Part shown: piece by piece, positions 1 to 8,953 of the stretch
Layout of the letters: each line of letters begins with the position of its first letter
Position numbering within the stretch: position 1 is the first letter of the stretch
Assembly (NCBI RefSeq): GCF_029960645.1
Contig: NZ_JASBQY010000014.1
Location: forward strand, 44,609 to 108,608
From: Arthrobacter sp. AL12
GTDB lineage: Bacteria > Actinomycetota > Actinomycetes > Actinomycetales > Micrococcaceae
Reading direction: 5' to 3'
DNA: 64,000 nt
Translations under genes and position numbers: made by a program
The notes under the pieces: generated by a model
What the model was told of the DNA's origin: nothing
Seen by the model: the letters and a program-made list of their open reading frames with translations, nothing else
Databases searched by the model: none

Positions 1-690
1 GGCTGCGGGATCGGTGGCCTCGGCCGGAAGCTTCGGGTCGAGCTCGCTGGCGCCGGCCGAATCGAAGTCGTACTCGCCGTTGTTGTTGTAGTCGAGGCCG
101 TGGATCACCAGGACGCCTTCGCCGTCGCGGATGGATTCGGCAATGTCCTTCGCCGTTCCGGTGCCGCCGTTGCCGGGATAGCCGGTGCCAGCGACGTCGG
201 TGAATTTGATGTTCTTACGCTCGTAGTCATAGCTGCCGTCCTCGGCAACGGGGAAGCGGTCCACGGCGAGAAAGCTTGCCGGGGTGGTGTCGCCGGTGGT
301 GTTCAGGGACACGACCACCGGGCCGTAAGCGGGGATGCCTTCCACCGTGTTCAACCGTCCGTCGCCGTTGCTGTCCAGGGCCAAGGTGGGGCATTCATTC
401 AGGGCCTGCTGGCCGTAGTGGATGTGCTGGGCGTGGGGTGCGTCGGGGGTCAGCCCGTTGGCGTGCACTTCGATCTGCTTGATCATCTCGTTGCCGACGA
501 CGGCCTTGGCGGTGCCGGAGGCGCCGGAACCGTTGAGCTGGCTGAGGGTGGCGGTAAGCGTGACATTCTTGTCACTGCCCTTGGTGTCGTTTTTCTCGTT
601 GTTGGCCTGGGCCGGCAGAGCCGCCAGGGTTGTGGCGGCAAGTAAGACAACAGCTGAGCCCCCAAGGGCCATGACAGAATTTCGCTTCAC
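1..690 (-). CDS. Secreted CHRD-like protein with EF-hand-like loops (3' end outside window)
   Basis: The reading frame is open from a GTG at 690 to the window edge (230 codons), so the C-terminus is missing. The GTG is preceded by AGAGGAG at good spacing. Residues 1-30 form a signal peptide (basic start, hydrophobic core, cleavage near LPAQA|N). The mature part has a PHAQHIH histidine motif like CHRD domains. It also has DSNGDGRLNTVE, which fits an EF-hand calcium loop, and a second acidic loop DYNNNGEYDFD. I infer a secreted, possibly calcium-binding protein; no enzymatic role is visible. The CHRD assignment rests on motif resemblance only. Confidence 0.7.
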   Translation of the reverse strand, partial: MKRNSVMALGGSAVVLLAATTLAALPAQANNEKNDTKGSDKNVTLTATLSQLNGSGASGTAKAVVGNEMIKQIEVHANGLTPDAPHAQHIHYGQQALNECPTLALDSNGDGRLNTVEGIPAYGPVVVSLNTTGDTTPASFLAVDRFPVAEDGSYDYERKNIKFTDVAGTGYPGNGGTGTAKDIAESIRDGEGVLVIHGLDYNNNGEYDFDSAGASELDPKLPAEATDPAA

Positions 691-987
691 AATGTACTCC
701 TCTATTGATAACCAGTGAGGAGATCCCGCTGGTCTCAAGTGATTCGGATCACATGCCGTGGGGGATGGGTGCGCGGGGCGCAGTTTCTGCTGAAGGTTTC
801 GGCACGGGCGCAGGCGAAGGCTGGCCCGGCGGCGATCCGGGCAGCGGCAGCGCCACCCGCCGATGCCGTTTAGGCAGAGGAGCCAGATCGTGGCCCACCC
901 CCTGGGACAGGCCTCCGGTCCCGCCGACCCGGCCTACCAGCCCCGCTGCCTTTAGCCGGCGTCCGCGCCGTCCGGAGCGCGGCCCGG
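691..987. other. Intergenic region, no gene seen
   Basis: This 297-base stretch separates the secreted protein start from the 3' end of the flavin monooxygenase. Frames open here have no ribosome binding site and no recognisable protein. It must hold the promoter of the leftward secreted-protein gene, but I cannot place it with confidence. I see no strong hairpin. Confidence 0.4.
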
Positions 988-2271
988 TCACCGGGCTGCG
1001 ATGTGCCCTGCCACGAATTCGGCGTCGTCGCCCACTACTGACAGCGTGGCGGACAGGTGTTTGGTGAGCCACGGCAGCCCAACGGCGTAGAGACCGGGGA
1101 CGTCGGTGACCCCGCTGGAGTGCCGGGGGTAGTTCCACTGGTCGAGCGCCGGCACGTCGAGGAAGCTGAAGTCCAGGCCGTAGCCGGTGGACCAAATGAT
1201 GGACGTGATTCCCTCGGCATCAAGGTTGAGGCGGGCTCCCGATTCGGCAGGTAGCCAGTCGTCCGCCGGTACCGGGTCGGCGGGCGGGGCGTCGATGCCT
1301 GCGGCGTGAATGTAGGCGTCGGCCATCCTTCCCAGCCTGGCGCCGAACCCGGCCTCCACCAGGGCGAGGCGTGCGGGGAGGTCCTCGCTGAAGACGAGGG
1401 CGCCGTCGTCGGTTCCCTCAAACCGGCCGTGCAGCCGGACGCCCCGGCGGCCGAGTTCCCGCAGGCGTATGCTGTGGCCGCCGCCGTTGCCCGAGATCAG
1501 CGGGTTGCACATGAAGCGCGCCGCGGGGGAGGGGAGCTGATCCACCTGGAGGCCGTTGATGCCGTACTCGGGGCCGTGGAGGTTGACCTGCAGGATCCAG
1601 TGGAAAACGTCCCGGCCGCGGTACCGCCGCGGGGCCTCGGGGCAGGCCGAGACGGAAAGGTGGACCTCCCGGCCGGCGTCGAGGAGGTCCTCGGTGATCT
1701 GCCCGCCGGACTGGCCGGACCCCACCACCAGCACAGCGCCGTCCCGGAGCTGCTGCGGGTTGCGGTAGTCGTGGCTGTGCAGCTGACGGATGTGCCGTGG
1801 CAGCGCGGCGGCGGCCGGCGGGATGCGCGGGAGCTGGAAGGCGCCGTTTGCGAGGACCACGTTCCGTGCCTGCCAGCGGCCGTGGCTGGTGGTCACGGAG
1901 AAGCCGCCGTTGGCCGGGAAGCCGCCGGTTGCCGCACTGATCCGGGTCACCTCGGTGCCGAGCAGGACCGGCGGCTTGATCCTCGCGGCGTAGTCGCGGA
2001 GAAGGTCGATCACCTCGTCCCGGGGGAGGAAGGCATCCGGCTCGGGGCCGTCGTAGGTCAGCTCCGGAAGGAGGAACGAGAAGTTCGGGGTGTTGAGGTA
2101 GAACGAGTCCCAGCGCTCCTGCCAGGCGCCGCCGAGTGCGTCCCGCCGTTCCAGGAGCTGGTGCTCCACGCCGTGCCGGCTCAGCCAGTAGCTCGTGGCC
2201 AGGCCGGCCTGGCCGGCGCCGATCACCAGGGTGTCGACTTCGTGGTCGGGGCGCTCGGCGGGGGAGGGCAT
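988..2271 (-). CDS. Flavin-containing monooxygenase-like oxidoreductase
   Basis: Encodes a 427-aa flavoprotein of the CzcO/FMO type, a FAD- and NADPH-dependent oxygenase family. An N-terminal Rossmann motif VIGAGQAG lies at about residues 16-23 and a second nucleotide motif VVGSGQSG near residue 172. The C-terminal IIWSTGY is typical of the family. The start at 2271 is chosen because the flavin fold begins right there and lies 2 nt after the stop of the upstream TfoX gene, so the two are probably coupled. The frame stays open much further upstream, but that extension reads through the TfoX gene and is spurious. The substrate is unknown; nearness to the betaine genes may be chance. Confidence 0.85.
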   Translation of the reverse strand: MPSPAERPDHEVDTLVIGAGQAGLATSYWLSRHGVEHQLLERRDALGGAWQERWDSFYLNTPNFSFLLPELTYDGPEPDAFLPRDEVIDLLRDYAARIKPPVLLGTEVTRISAATGGFPANGGFSVTTSHGRWQARNVVLANGAFQLPRIPPAAAALPRHIRQLHSHDYRNPQQLRDGAVLVVGSGQSGGQITEDLLDAGREVHLSVSACPEAPRRYRGRDVFHWILQVNLHGPEYGINGLQVDQLPSPAARFMCNPLISGNGGGHSIRLRELGRRGVRLHGRFEGTDDGALVFSEDLPARLALVEAGFGARLGRMADAYIHAAGIDAPPADPVPADDWLPAESGARLNLDAEGITSIIWSTGYGLDFSFLDVPALDQWNYPRHSSGVTDVPGLYAVGLPWLTKHLSATLSVVGDDAEFVAGHIAAR

Positions 2272-2273
2272 AG

Positions 2274-2669
2274 CTATTTCTTCGCGGCCCTCGCCTTCGG
2301 AGCCTTCGGAGCCTTCGGAACCTTGGGCGGCAGCCCGGCCACATGTTCGAACGCCTTCTCCACCCAGGCCCGGGCCCGCGCTTTGTCGCCGTCGCCCTCG
2401 GCGTTCCAGATCTCCGGCAGCCCGGTGTAGCCGCCTATAGGGCGCTCGGCCGGCCCGAACGGCACGGTCTGCTCGGTGCTTTCGAGCAGCTCTTTGTCCG
2501 CGCCGCCGAGTTTCACGCCGATGGTGGGACCGAACAGGCCGGCGAACATGTTGCCGTTCACAAACGCCCCGAGGTTCCCGAACATCGGCTTGACGACCAC
2601 CTCGGAGTGGTCGGGCAGCACCGAGCGGAAGTGCTCCTTGTCGGCGTCGGACGCTTTCGGCATTTCCAT
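2274..2669 (-). CDS. TfoX N-terminal domain protein
   Basis: Encodes 131 aa with the TfoX N-terminal fold: an acidic first helix, then VVVKPMFGNLGAFVNGNMFAGLFG and IGVKLGG. In actinobacteria this domain is usually a stand-alone protein of unknown function, unlike the competence regulator TfoX/Sxy of Gammaproteobacteria. The last 20 residues are a lysine/proline/alanine tail made by a short DNA repeat (GCCTTCGGA on the plus strand, about 2300-2325). It is directly upstream of and probably cotranscribed with the flavin monooxygenase. An AGGTACGTC-type leader precedes the ATG. Confidence 0.8.
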   Translation of the reverse strand: MEMPKASDADKEHFRSVLPDHSEVVVKPMFGNLGAFVNGNMFAGLFGPTIGVKLGGADKELLESTEQTVPFGPAERPIGGYTGLPEIWNAEGDGDKARARAWVEKAFEHVAGLPPKVPKAPKAPKARAAKK

Positions 2670-2897
2670 GACGTACCTCCGGAAACTGCTGGTCAGGGTC
2701 GGTCTTCCTGCAGGATATGCCCGCCGCCGGACAAGGTACAGGAAGTCGCGCTAAGGGGCCCCGGCCCCCGCCTGGCGATGGACGGGGGTTTGGTGGCCGG
2801 CATCTTGAACGCACCTGCCCTCGAGAGCCGGTGGTGCGCTTATTCTTGCCGTGAAAACAATCCCTGATGCTGTCCGGCCTGGAGCAGCTGGAAGCGG

Positions 2898-4337
2898 CTA
2901 GGCATCGATCACCAGATCGGTTCGAGCGGTGGAGCAGCAGGGCAGGAACTTGCCTGCATCGATTTCCCGGGCCCGGATCCCGCCCTGGTGGTTCATCTCG
3001 ACCTCCCCGGACAGCTTGACGACCTTGCAGGAGCCGCACATGCCCTCCTTGCAGTTCGCGCCGATCCTGACGCCTGCACGCTGGGCCACCCCGAGGATGT
3101 GTTCGGCGGGGTCGATGCGCACGTTGAGGCCGGTGCGCATGAAGGACAGTGTGAGGCTTCCCGTTCCGACTGTGTCGAAGCTAGAGGCGTCGGGGGACCC
3201 GGCCTCCGGCCCCCCGTCCGGCCCCCCGTCCGGCCCCCCGTCCGGACTGCCGTCGGGGGTTTCGGGACAGGGCGCGTCCGGGTCGACGGTTTCCAGCGGC
3301 AGCCCCGTGGCCTTCAGGGTCCCCTCGGCGTCGTAGCCGGGTTCGTAGAGCCCGAACGCGGTGGGCTGGCTTTCGTAGTAGTCCTCGGCGGAATCGGCGA
3401 TTTCCTCGGCGATTTCCTCCGCAATGTCCACTGCAAGCGCGAGCTCCGCCTGGTATTCAAGGATTGTCTGGCGGTCTCCCGAGAAGAATTCCATGTGGAT
3501 GGAGGTGTCGTCGACGCCGAGCTTCTCGAGGAGCTCGGTGGCGGTGTTCAAGTAACCCTCGGGGCCGCAGGCATAGACCTGGCGGCCGTTGGCATCGGGG
3601 GCCACCTCGTCGAGCACGGCCGCCGTCAGCCTTCCGGTGAGCCCTTCCCATCCCTCGGGTTTGCTGCGGTCGCCCAGGGAGTAGAAGACCTTGACGCGCG
3701 AGTCCACGGAGGCGATGTAGGCCAACTCCTGGTGGAAGGCAAAGCCTCCGGCTTCCGCTCCGTGGTACAGCACCACGACATCGGCCTGTCCGGGCAGAGA
3801 GTGGATGGTCCGCAACATCGACATGATGGGGGTTATGCCTGCGCCCGCGGCCAGCAAGAGGTACCGTGCCCGCCGGTCGGCGTCGGGCAGGTGGAATGCC
3901 CCGACCGGTCCGAGCATCTCGAGGACGGTGCCGGGCTTGACGTTCTCGTGCACCCACGGTGAGACCAGTCCCGTGGGGTCGCATTTGACTGTGATGTCGA
4001 AGGTCCACGGCTTGGTGGGGGAACTGGACAGCGAGTAGCTGCGGTCCACCGCGTCCTGGTCCTCGCCGTTCACCGGAAAGGCGACGTTCACGTACTGGCC
4101 CGGACGGAACGCCAGGGGCGCACCGTCGGAGCGGCGGAACACGAAGGTCATCATGCCGCCCACCTCGGGAACGGTCTCGACACATTCGGCCATGAACTCC
4201 TGCGGATGCCAGGGACCCAGCGCGCGGGCGGCACCGGCGGGTCCCTCGGTGCTGCCCATCACCCTGTTCCACGGCATCTCAAGACCGCGAATGCGCTGTG
4301 GTTCCTGAATTGCCGTGACGGTGCGGAGTTCAATCAT
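2898..4337 (-). CDS. gbcB: Glycine betaine monooxygenase, reductase subunit
   Basis: Passes electrons from NAD(P)H through FAD and a [2Fe-2S] centre to the Rieske oxygenase GbcA, which demethylates glycine betaine to dimethylglycine. The 479-aa protein has an FNR-type FAD domain (RSYSLSS near residue 100), an NAD domain (AGAGITPIMSML; YACGPEGY) and a C-terminal plant-type ferredoxin with C-x4-C-x2-C and a distal cysteine (CKEGMCGSC; FLPCCS). The ATG at 4337 overlaps the gbcA stop in an ATGA. The linker between NAD and ferredoxin domains is unusually long (about 90 aa), acidic, and contains a repeated GGPD motif encoded by near-perfect 12-bp DNA repeats around 3211-3245. Confidence 0.92.
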   Translation of the reverse strand: MIELRTVTAIQEPQRIRGLEMPWNRVMGSTEGPAGAARALGPWHPQEFMAECVETVPEVGGMMTFVFRRSDGAPLAFRPGQYVNVAFPVNGEDQDAVDRSYSLSSSPTKPWTFDITVKCDPTGLVSPWVHENVKPGTVLEMLGPVGAFHLPDADRRARYLLLAAGAGITPIMSMLRTIHSLPGQADVVVLYHGAEAGGFAFHQELAYIASVDSRVKVFYSLGDRSKPEGWEGLTGRLTAAVLDEVAPDANGRQVYACGPEGYLNTATELLEKLGVDDTSIHMEFFSGDRQTILEYQAELALAVDIAEEIAEEIADSAEDYYESQPTAFGLYEPGYDAEGTLKATGLPLETVDPDAPCPETPDGSPDGGPDGGPDGGPEAGSPDASSFDTVGTGSLTLSFMRTGLNVRIDPAEHILGVAQRAGVRIGANCKEGMCGSCKVVKLSGEVEMNHQGGIRAREIDAGKFLPCCSTARTDLVIDA

Positions 4338-5638
4338 GCCAAGTGCTCCTGCACGCGCTGCACATACCAGTTGATGAACGCCTCGACCTGGTATTCGCTC
4401 TTCATGTACGGCCCGGGCTCGTAGGCGGGGCTGCTGGCGCCCTTCTGGCACAGCTCCACGAACGCCTTGTCCTGCAGATTGGTCTGCTTCCAAGTGTGGG
4501 TGAGTTTCCCCAGGTCGTAGTCGACGCCTTCCTCGGCGTCGTCAGCCACCAGCCAAGTGGTGCGTACCAGCGTCTGGTGCTCGTTCACGGGGAAGACGGC
4601 GAACGTGATGACATGGTCTCCGAGGAAATGGAACCAGCTGTTGGGCTGCAGGTGCATCGAGCAGCGGCCAAGGCGGAAGTCCCGCAAATCGCCGAGCAGC
4701 TTCTTGGAGAGCCTGCGCCCATCGGGCGAGAACGATTCGCCGTCACCGTCCAGCGAGTCCCGTGAGATGCGGATTCCCGCTACGCGGGTGTCGAGCTCCT
4801 CGACGACTTCATAGGGAAGGCCATAGCGGCGGCAACGGTCCTCAAGCGAGGACTGTGCCTCCTTGTTGCGGTCCCACACCTCCTCGAGATGGGGCGGGAT
4901 CAGGCCCTCCGTCAGGCCCCAGGTGGGAAAGAGGGAACAGGCGAGTTCCGGGTGGCCGTCGCAGTGGTAGCACTCACGGTTGTTCTCCATGACGAGCTTC
5001 CAGTTGCCCTCCTCGATGATGTTCTGCTGGTAGGCGATTTTCGTCTTCGACAGATCGTGGGGCGCGATGTAAGGCTCGAAGATCTTTCCGGTTTCGTCGA
5101 AATCCGTCGGCGGTTCGTCCGCAATGCAGACGAAGATGAGTCCAGCGAACACGCGGCTGTGGGCGCGCTTGAGGCCGAAGCAGCCCTTGTCGAACTTCGT
5201 TTCCCCCGGTGCCGAGGCATGGATCAAATCGCCGTTGGGGGAGTAGGTCCAGGAGTGATAGCCGCATACCAGGTTTCCCGTTGTCCCCGCGGGTTCGGTC
5301 AGGACCCGGGCGCCACGGTGGCGGCACACGTTGTGGAGGACGTTCACGCCGCCGTCGTCGTTGCGCAGCACGATCAGGGAGTAGGGCCCGTAGTCGACGG
5401 TGACGTAGTCGCCCGGCTCCGGGAGCTCGGCGATGCTGGCGGCAAAGATCCAGTGCTGGCCAAAAATGGCCTGCATGTCGATGTTAAAAATCGTCGGGTC
5501 GGTGTAGAAGGGGGCATCGAGGGAATATCCCACGCGCCGGAAATCGAACAACTCGGTGATCTCCGCCAGATGCTCGGCAGGCACCGATGAAGCGAGTTTT
5601 CCGCGTGAATTGAGGGGCACGTTCACTGGAGCAGACAT
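4334..5638 (-). CDS. gbcA: Glycine betaine monooxygenase, Rieske oxygenase subunit
   Basis: Catalyses O2-dependent removal of one methyl group from glycine betaine, giving dimethylglycine and formaldehyde. The protein is 434 aa. The Rieske [2Fe-2S] ligands are C105, H107, C125 and H128 (CRHRG; CGYHSW). The catalytic mononuclear iron site lies in NNRECYHCDGHPEL (H225 and H229). The start at 5638 has GGGAGG seven bases upstream; a longer frame to 5770 runs through the promoter and is rejected. It is cotranscribed with gbcB (4-nt overlap) and divergent from a LysR-type regulator, with an inverted repeat between them. Assignment to betaine, rather than another quaternary amine, is supported by the downstream pathway genes in this window. 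Confidence 0.92.
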   Translation of the reverse strand: MSAPVNVPLNSRGKLASSVPAEHLAEITELFDFRRVGYSLDAPFYTDPTIFNIDMQAIFGQHWIFAASIAELPEPGDYVTVDYGPYSLIVLRNDDGGVNVLHNVCRHRGARVLTEPAGTTGNLVCGYHSWTYSPNGDLIHASAPGETKFDKGCFGLKRAHSRVFAGLIFVCIADEPPTDFDETGKIFEPYIAPHDLSKTKIAYQQNIIEEGNWKLVMENNRECYHCDGHPELACSLFPTWGLTEGLIPPHLEEVWDRNKEAQSSLEDRCRRYGLPYEVVEELDTRVAGIRISRDSLDGDGESFSPDGRRLSKKLLGDLRDFRLGRCSMHLQPNSWFHFLGDHVITFAVFPVNEHQTLVRTTWLVADDAEEGVDYDLGKLTHTWKQTNLQDKAFVELCQKGASSPAYEPGPYMKSEYQVEAFINWYVQRVQEHLA

Positions 5639-5723
5639 GTGTTTCCTCCCGGGAGGGCTGGGTAAGTGTGCGATTCGTGGGGACCACGGGCTGGTGGGCG
5701 CAACCGGCGTGGTCGAGAACCTT

Positions 5724-5739
5724 CTAATCATGAGATTAG
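5724..5739. promoter_or_regulatory. Inverted repeat in gbcA/lysR intergenic region
   Basis: The perfect 6-bp arms CTAATC and GATTAG flank ATGA. The site sits in the 145-bp divergent intergenic region between gbcA and the LysR-type gene, where LysR regulators normally bind. It contains a T-N12-A core close to the LysR box. I infer it is the operator; no binding evidence exists in the sequence itself. Confidence 0.5.
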
Positions 5740-5783
5740 GGACGATCGATCTGCAACAAAAGCGCAACATTCAGGAGATAACA

Positions 5784-6731
5784 GTGCACAATGGGTGCAT
5801 GATTGATCCACGGCTCGTAACACTTCGGGTGTTTGCCCGGTGCGGCACCGTTGGCGCAACCGCGGAGCTCATGGGTTATTCCCCCTCCGCCGTCTCCGCG
5901 CAATTGCGGGAGCTCCAGCGCGTGCTTGGAATGCAGCTGCTGACGAAGGACGGCCGGGGTGTGCGGCTGACCGCCACGGGCCGCTTTCTCGTGGCGGGCT
6001 CGGACACCGTAATCGCGGAATGGGAGAGCCTGCGCGCCGCGGCCATGGAGGCCGGCGACCAGGTGCAGTCCCGTTTTGGCCTCGGCGGATTCTCCACGGC
6101 AGCCGCCCAGTTGCTCGCGCCGCTGGCCGCCACCCTGCGCGCAACACGCCCCCTGCTGGAGGTGCAGGTACTCGAGGCCAACCCGGCTCGCTGCTTCGAT
6201 TTGTTGGTTGCCGAGCGAATCGACCTCGCGGTCATCGTCGCCATGCAGTCCGACACCTATGCCGAGGACGATCCGCGCTTCGAGCAGACCGTTCTGCTCG
6301 ACGATCCCCTGGACGTGATCATTCCCTCCGGCCATCCGTTGGCATCGCGGGAAACGGTGACGCTCGAAGAGCTGGCGTCGGAACCCTGGATCACCGAGGC
6401 CGCCGGTTCCACCTACCATTCCCTATTCACCGCGGCGTTCACGGCAGTCGGGGTGACACCGCGGATTGCCCATGAGGCCGTTGAATGGGAAACCCAGATC
6501 GCCTTCGTCGGTGCGGGGCTGGGCGTGGGCCTGCTGCCGCGACTGGCGCCCCTGCGTAGTGCCGAAAACGTGGTTCGACTGCGCATTACTGGCAAGGGGA
6601 AGCCGGTGCGCCGCATTGTCGCAGCGGTGCGCAGGGGCAGTATCGCATCGCCCCTGATCCAGGAGTCGCTCGGCATCCTGCAGGCCAGCGCCAATCGGAT
6701 CCTCACCGCCCGACCCGAAGACGATCTCTGA
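5784..6731 (+). CDS. LysR family transcriptional regulator
   Basis: Encodes a 315-aa LysR-type regulator: winged HTH at residues 6-65 (GATAELMGYSPSAVSAQLRELQ) followed by a periplasmic-binding-protein-like effector domain. A GTG start at 5784 is preferred because AGGAG lies 6 nt before it; the ATG at 5799 used by simple gene callers is 21 nt from that site. It is divergent from gbcAB, so it is probably the activator of betaine demethylation and of itself. The inducer is unknown, plausibly betaine or dimethylglycine. Confidence 0.88.
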   Translation: MHNGCMIDPRLVTLRVFARCGTVGATAELMGYSPSAVSAQLRELQRVLGMQLLTKDGRGVRLTATGRFLVAGSDTVIAEWESLRAAAMEAGDQVQSRFGLGGFSTAAAQLLAPLAATLRATRPLLEVQVLEANPARCFDLLVAERIDLAVIVAMQSDTYAEDDPRFEQTVLLDDPLDVIIPSGHPLASRETVTLEELASEPWITEAAGSTYHSLFTAAFTAVGVTPRIAHEAVEWETQIAFVGAGLGVGLLPRLAPLRSAENVVRLRITGKGKPVRRIVAAVRRGSIASPLIQESLGILQASANRILTARPEDDL

Positions 6732-6807
6732 CATCACATTGTTGAGCCGGACTATCATGCGATCCTGCAGTCCGGGCCCTGGGTGGATTGTTATTTGCTA
6801 TGCGTGT

Positions 6808-6850
6808 GCCTCGGCGGCACGGGCCGGAACAAGCCGCGTGCCGCCGAGGC
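6808..6850. terminator. Bidirectional terminator between lysR and BCCT gene
   Basis: Perfect 13-bp arms (GCCTCGGCGGCAC and its complement) with a 17-nt loop lie between two convergent genes, 77 nt after the LysR stop and 24 nt after the BCCT stop. There is no strong U tract on either side, as is common in high-GC actinobacteria. Confidence 0.7.
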
Positions 6851-6874
6851 GGGGTTGCTACTCAAGGTGCGCAG

Positions 6875-8896
6875 CTATTTCCTGTCCAGATCCGGACGCT
6901 GGCGTTCGACGGCGGGGATGCTCCCCGTGGGAGTCCCTCCCAGACAATCCGCGTCGGGGCACTTTTCGGCGCAGTCGTGCTTTGTTACGAGGTCGAACTG
7001 CACGCCGCCGTGTTGTTCCACGCCAGTGCGGATGGCCCGCTCCACTACGGATGTGGCCAGGCGACGCCGTAAGGAAAGGGGATCGCGACGCAGGTCCTTG
7101 GTGAGGGCAAAGCAGAGCAACATCATGACGATGACGAACGGTAACGCCGCCACGATGGTGATCCGTTGCAGGCCAGCCAAGGCTTCCGATGGTTGATCAC
7201 CGCCGGCCAGCAGCATGACCGCCGCCACGGCGCCGGTGAGGCAGCCCCAGAAGATGACCACTCCGCGGCGGGGGTGCTCGGCGCCATTGGAGCTGAGCGA
7301 TCCCATCACGATTGAGGCAGCGTCGGCGCCAGTGATGAAGAAGATGGCGACCAGAACCATGGCCAGCACGATAACGGCAGTGGTAGCCCAGTCGGGCATG
7401 CTCAGGTTCTTGATCAGGTCGAAGAGTGCTCCGTCGAAGTTCACGGACGGTGTCCCGTTGACCATGGTGACCAGGCCGGGGGTGTTGGCCTTGTCGGCTT
7501 CCTGCTGCACCTGGAAGGCGGCGCCTCCGAAGATGGCAAACCAAATCACGCTGACGACGCTGGGCACCAGCAGCACACCGGTGACGAACTGGCGGATGGT
7601 GCGGCCGCGGCTGATGCGGGCGATGAAGAGGCCTACGAAGGGGGTCCATGAGATCCACCAGGCCCAGTAGAAGATAGTCCAGCTGCTCATCCAGCTACGC
7701 AGGGACTCATCGCCGACCGCTTCAGTCCGCGACGACATCTCGGCCAGATCGCGGGCATAGTCGCCGACCGCGGAGGGGATCAAGTTAAGGATGAAAAGGG
7801 TGGGGCCGGCGATGAAGACGATCAATGCAAGGGCGACGGCCAGGACCATGTTGATGTTGGAGAGCCACTGGATGCCGCGGCTGATACCAGAGACGGCCGA
7901 AGCGACGAAGCATAAGGTCAGGAAGGCAACGATCGCTACGAGCACGGGGGTGCCGATTTCGCCGAACCAACCGTTGGAGGTCATGCCGCTGCCAATCTGC
8001 AGGGCGCCCAGGCCCAAAGATGCAGCGGTACCAAACAAGGTGGCGAAAATGGCCAGGATATTGATGAACTTCCCGATTGGCCCTTCGACCGTCCTGACGC
8101 CGAAGAGCGACGTGAAGGCGACAGAGATCAGTTGCCTGCGACCCAAGCGGTAGGTCCCGTAGGCCATTGCGATGCCGACAACTGCATACATGGCCCAGGG
8201 GTGCAGAGTCCAGTGGAAGATCGAGGTGGCCATGGCCGTCTGGATGGCTTCGGGGGTCCGTCCGTTCACAGTGCCGGGCGGGGGAGAGACGTAGTGGTAG
8301 AGCGGTTCGGCCACGCCGTAGAACATCAGCCCGATGCCCATGCCGGCGGCGAACATCATCGCGACCCAGGAGACTGTACGGAATTCGGGCTTTTCGCCGT
8401 CCTTGCCCAGCGGGATGTTGCCGAACTTGCCCAGGGCCAGCCACAGGACGAAGATCACGAAGAGCGATGCCATGAGCATGAAAAGCCATCCGGTGTACTC
8501 CATGACCCAGTTGAGGGCACCCGTGGAAGTGTCGGACAGGCTGTCGCGTCCCACGAAGCCCCAGATAACAAAGGCAATGGCGATGACGCCGGTGATCCCG
8601 AACGTGATCTTGTCGAGAACGAGCTTATGGTTCCGGCGATCCGCAACTGCTTGCTCGGTCTTGGCATGACGCAGCTCTTCGAGGATTTGCTCGTGCTCGA
8701 CGTCCGGCGGAGGGGGTCCGCCTCCTTCCTCCGGATCGAGGACAGCGGGGTTGCTGTCTACTTCGCCGGAGACACTGATGACTGTTTTACTCTTCCCCCC
8801 ACGTCCAGGTTCTTCGTTACGCCGAGCCTCTGCCACCCCGTCGTCTGCAGGCAACTCCTCGGGCGTATGGGATTTTAGGTGACTATCAAAAGCCAT
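6875..8896 (-). CDS. BCCT family transporter, BetP-type (betaine/choline/dimethylglycine uptake)
   Basis: A 673-aa carrier with the 12-helix BCCT core. FAAGMGIGLMFYG and FYWAWWISWTPFVGLFIARISRGR closely follow the sodium-coupled betaine carrier BetP, so sodium symport is likely. There is an unusual acidic N-terminal extension of about 110 residues before the first helix. The cytoplasmic C-terminal tail contains a cysteine cluster (HDCAEKCPDADC) not expected in the family. The start at 8896 has AAAGGA seven bases upstream; the ATG at 8941 has poor spacing. The upstream region carries GntR-type palindromes (9203-9226). The substrate is inferred from the surrounding betaine pathway. Confidence 0.9.
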   Translation of the reverse strand: MAFDSHLKSHTPEELPADDGVAEARRNEEPGRGGKSKTVISVSGEVDSNPAVLDPEEGGGPPPPDVEHEQILEELRHAKTEQAVADRRNHKLVLDKITFGITGVIAIAFVIWGFVGRDSLSDTSTGALNWVMEYTGWLFMLMASLFVIFVLWLALGKFGNIPLGKDGEKPEFRTVSWVAMMFAAGMGIGLMFYGVAEPLYHYVSPPPGTVNGRTPEAIQTAMATSIFHWTLHPWAMYAVVGIAMAYGTYRLGRRQLISVAFTSLFGVRTVEGPIGKFINILAIFATLFGTAASLGLGALQIGSGMTSNGWFGEIGTPVLVAIVAFLTLCFVASAVSGISRGIQWLSNINMVLAVALALIVFIAGPTLFILNLIPSAVGDYARDLAEMSSRTEAVGDESLRSWMSSWTIFYWAWWISWTPFVGLFIARISRGRTIRQFVTGVLLVPSVVSVIWFAIFGGAAFQVQQEADKANTPGLVTMVNGTPSVNFDGALFDLIKNLSMPDWATTAVIVLAMVLVAIFFITGADAASIVMGSLSSNGAEHPRRGVVIFWGCLTGAVAAVMLLAGGDQPSEALAGLQRITIVAALPFVIVMMLLCFALTKDLRRDPLSLRRRLATSVVERAIRTGVEQHGGVQFDLVTKHDCAEKCPDADCLGGTPTGSIPAVERQRPDLDRK

Positions 8897-8953
8897 GAGC
8901 GGGTCCTTTGCTCGGTGAGGCATGGGCCGGAGGTTAAACATGGCCCTCGGGAG

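Noticed and set aside
1306..2430. 374-codon plus-strand frame opposite the flavin monooxygenase
   Set aside because: Antisense shadow; the minus-strand frame has clear flavoprotein motifs and a proper start.
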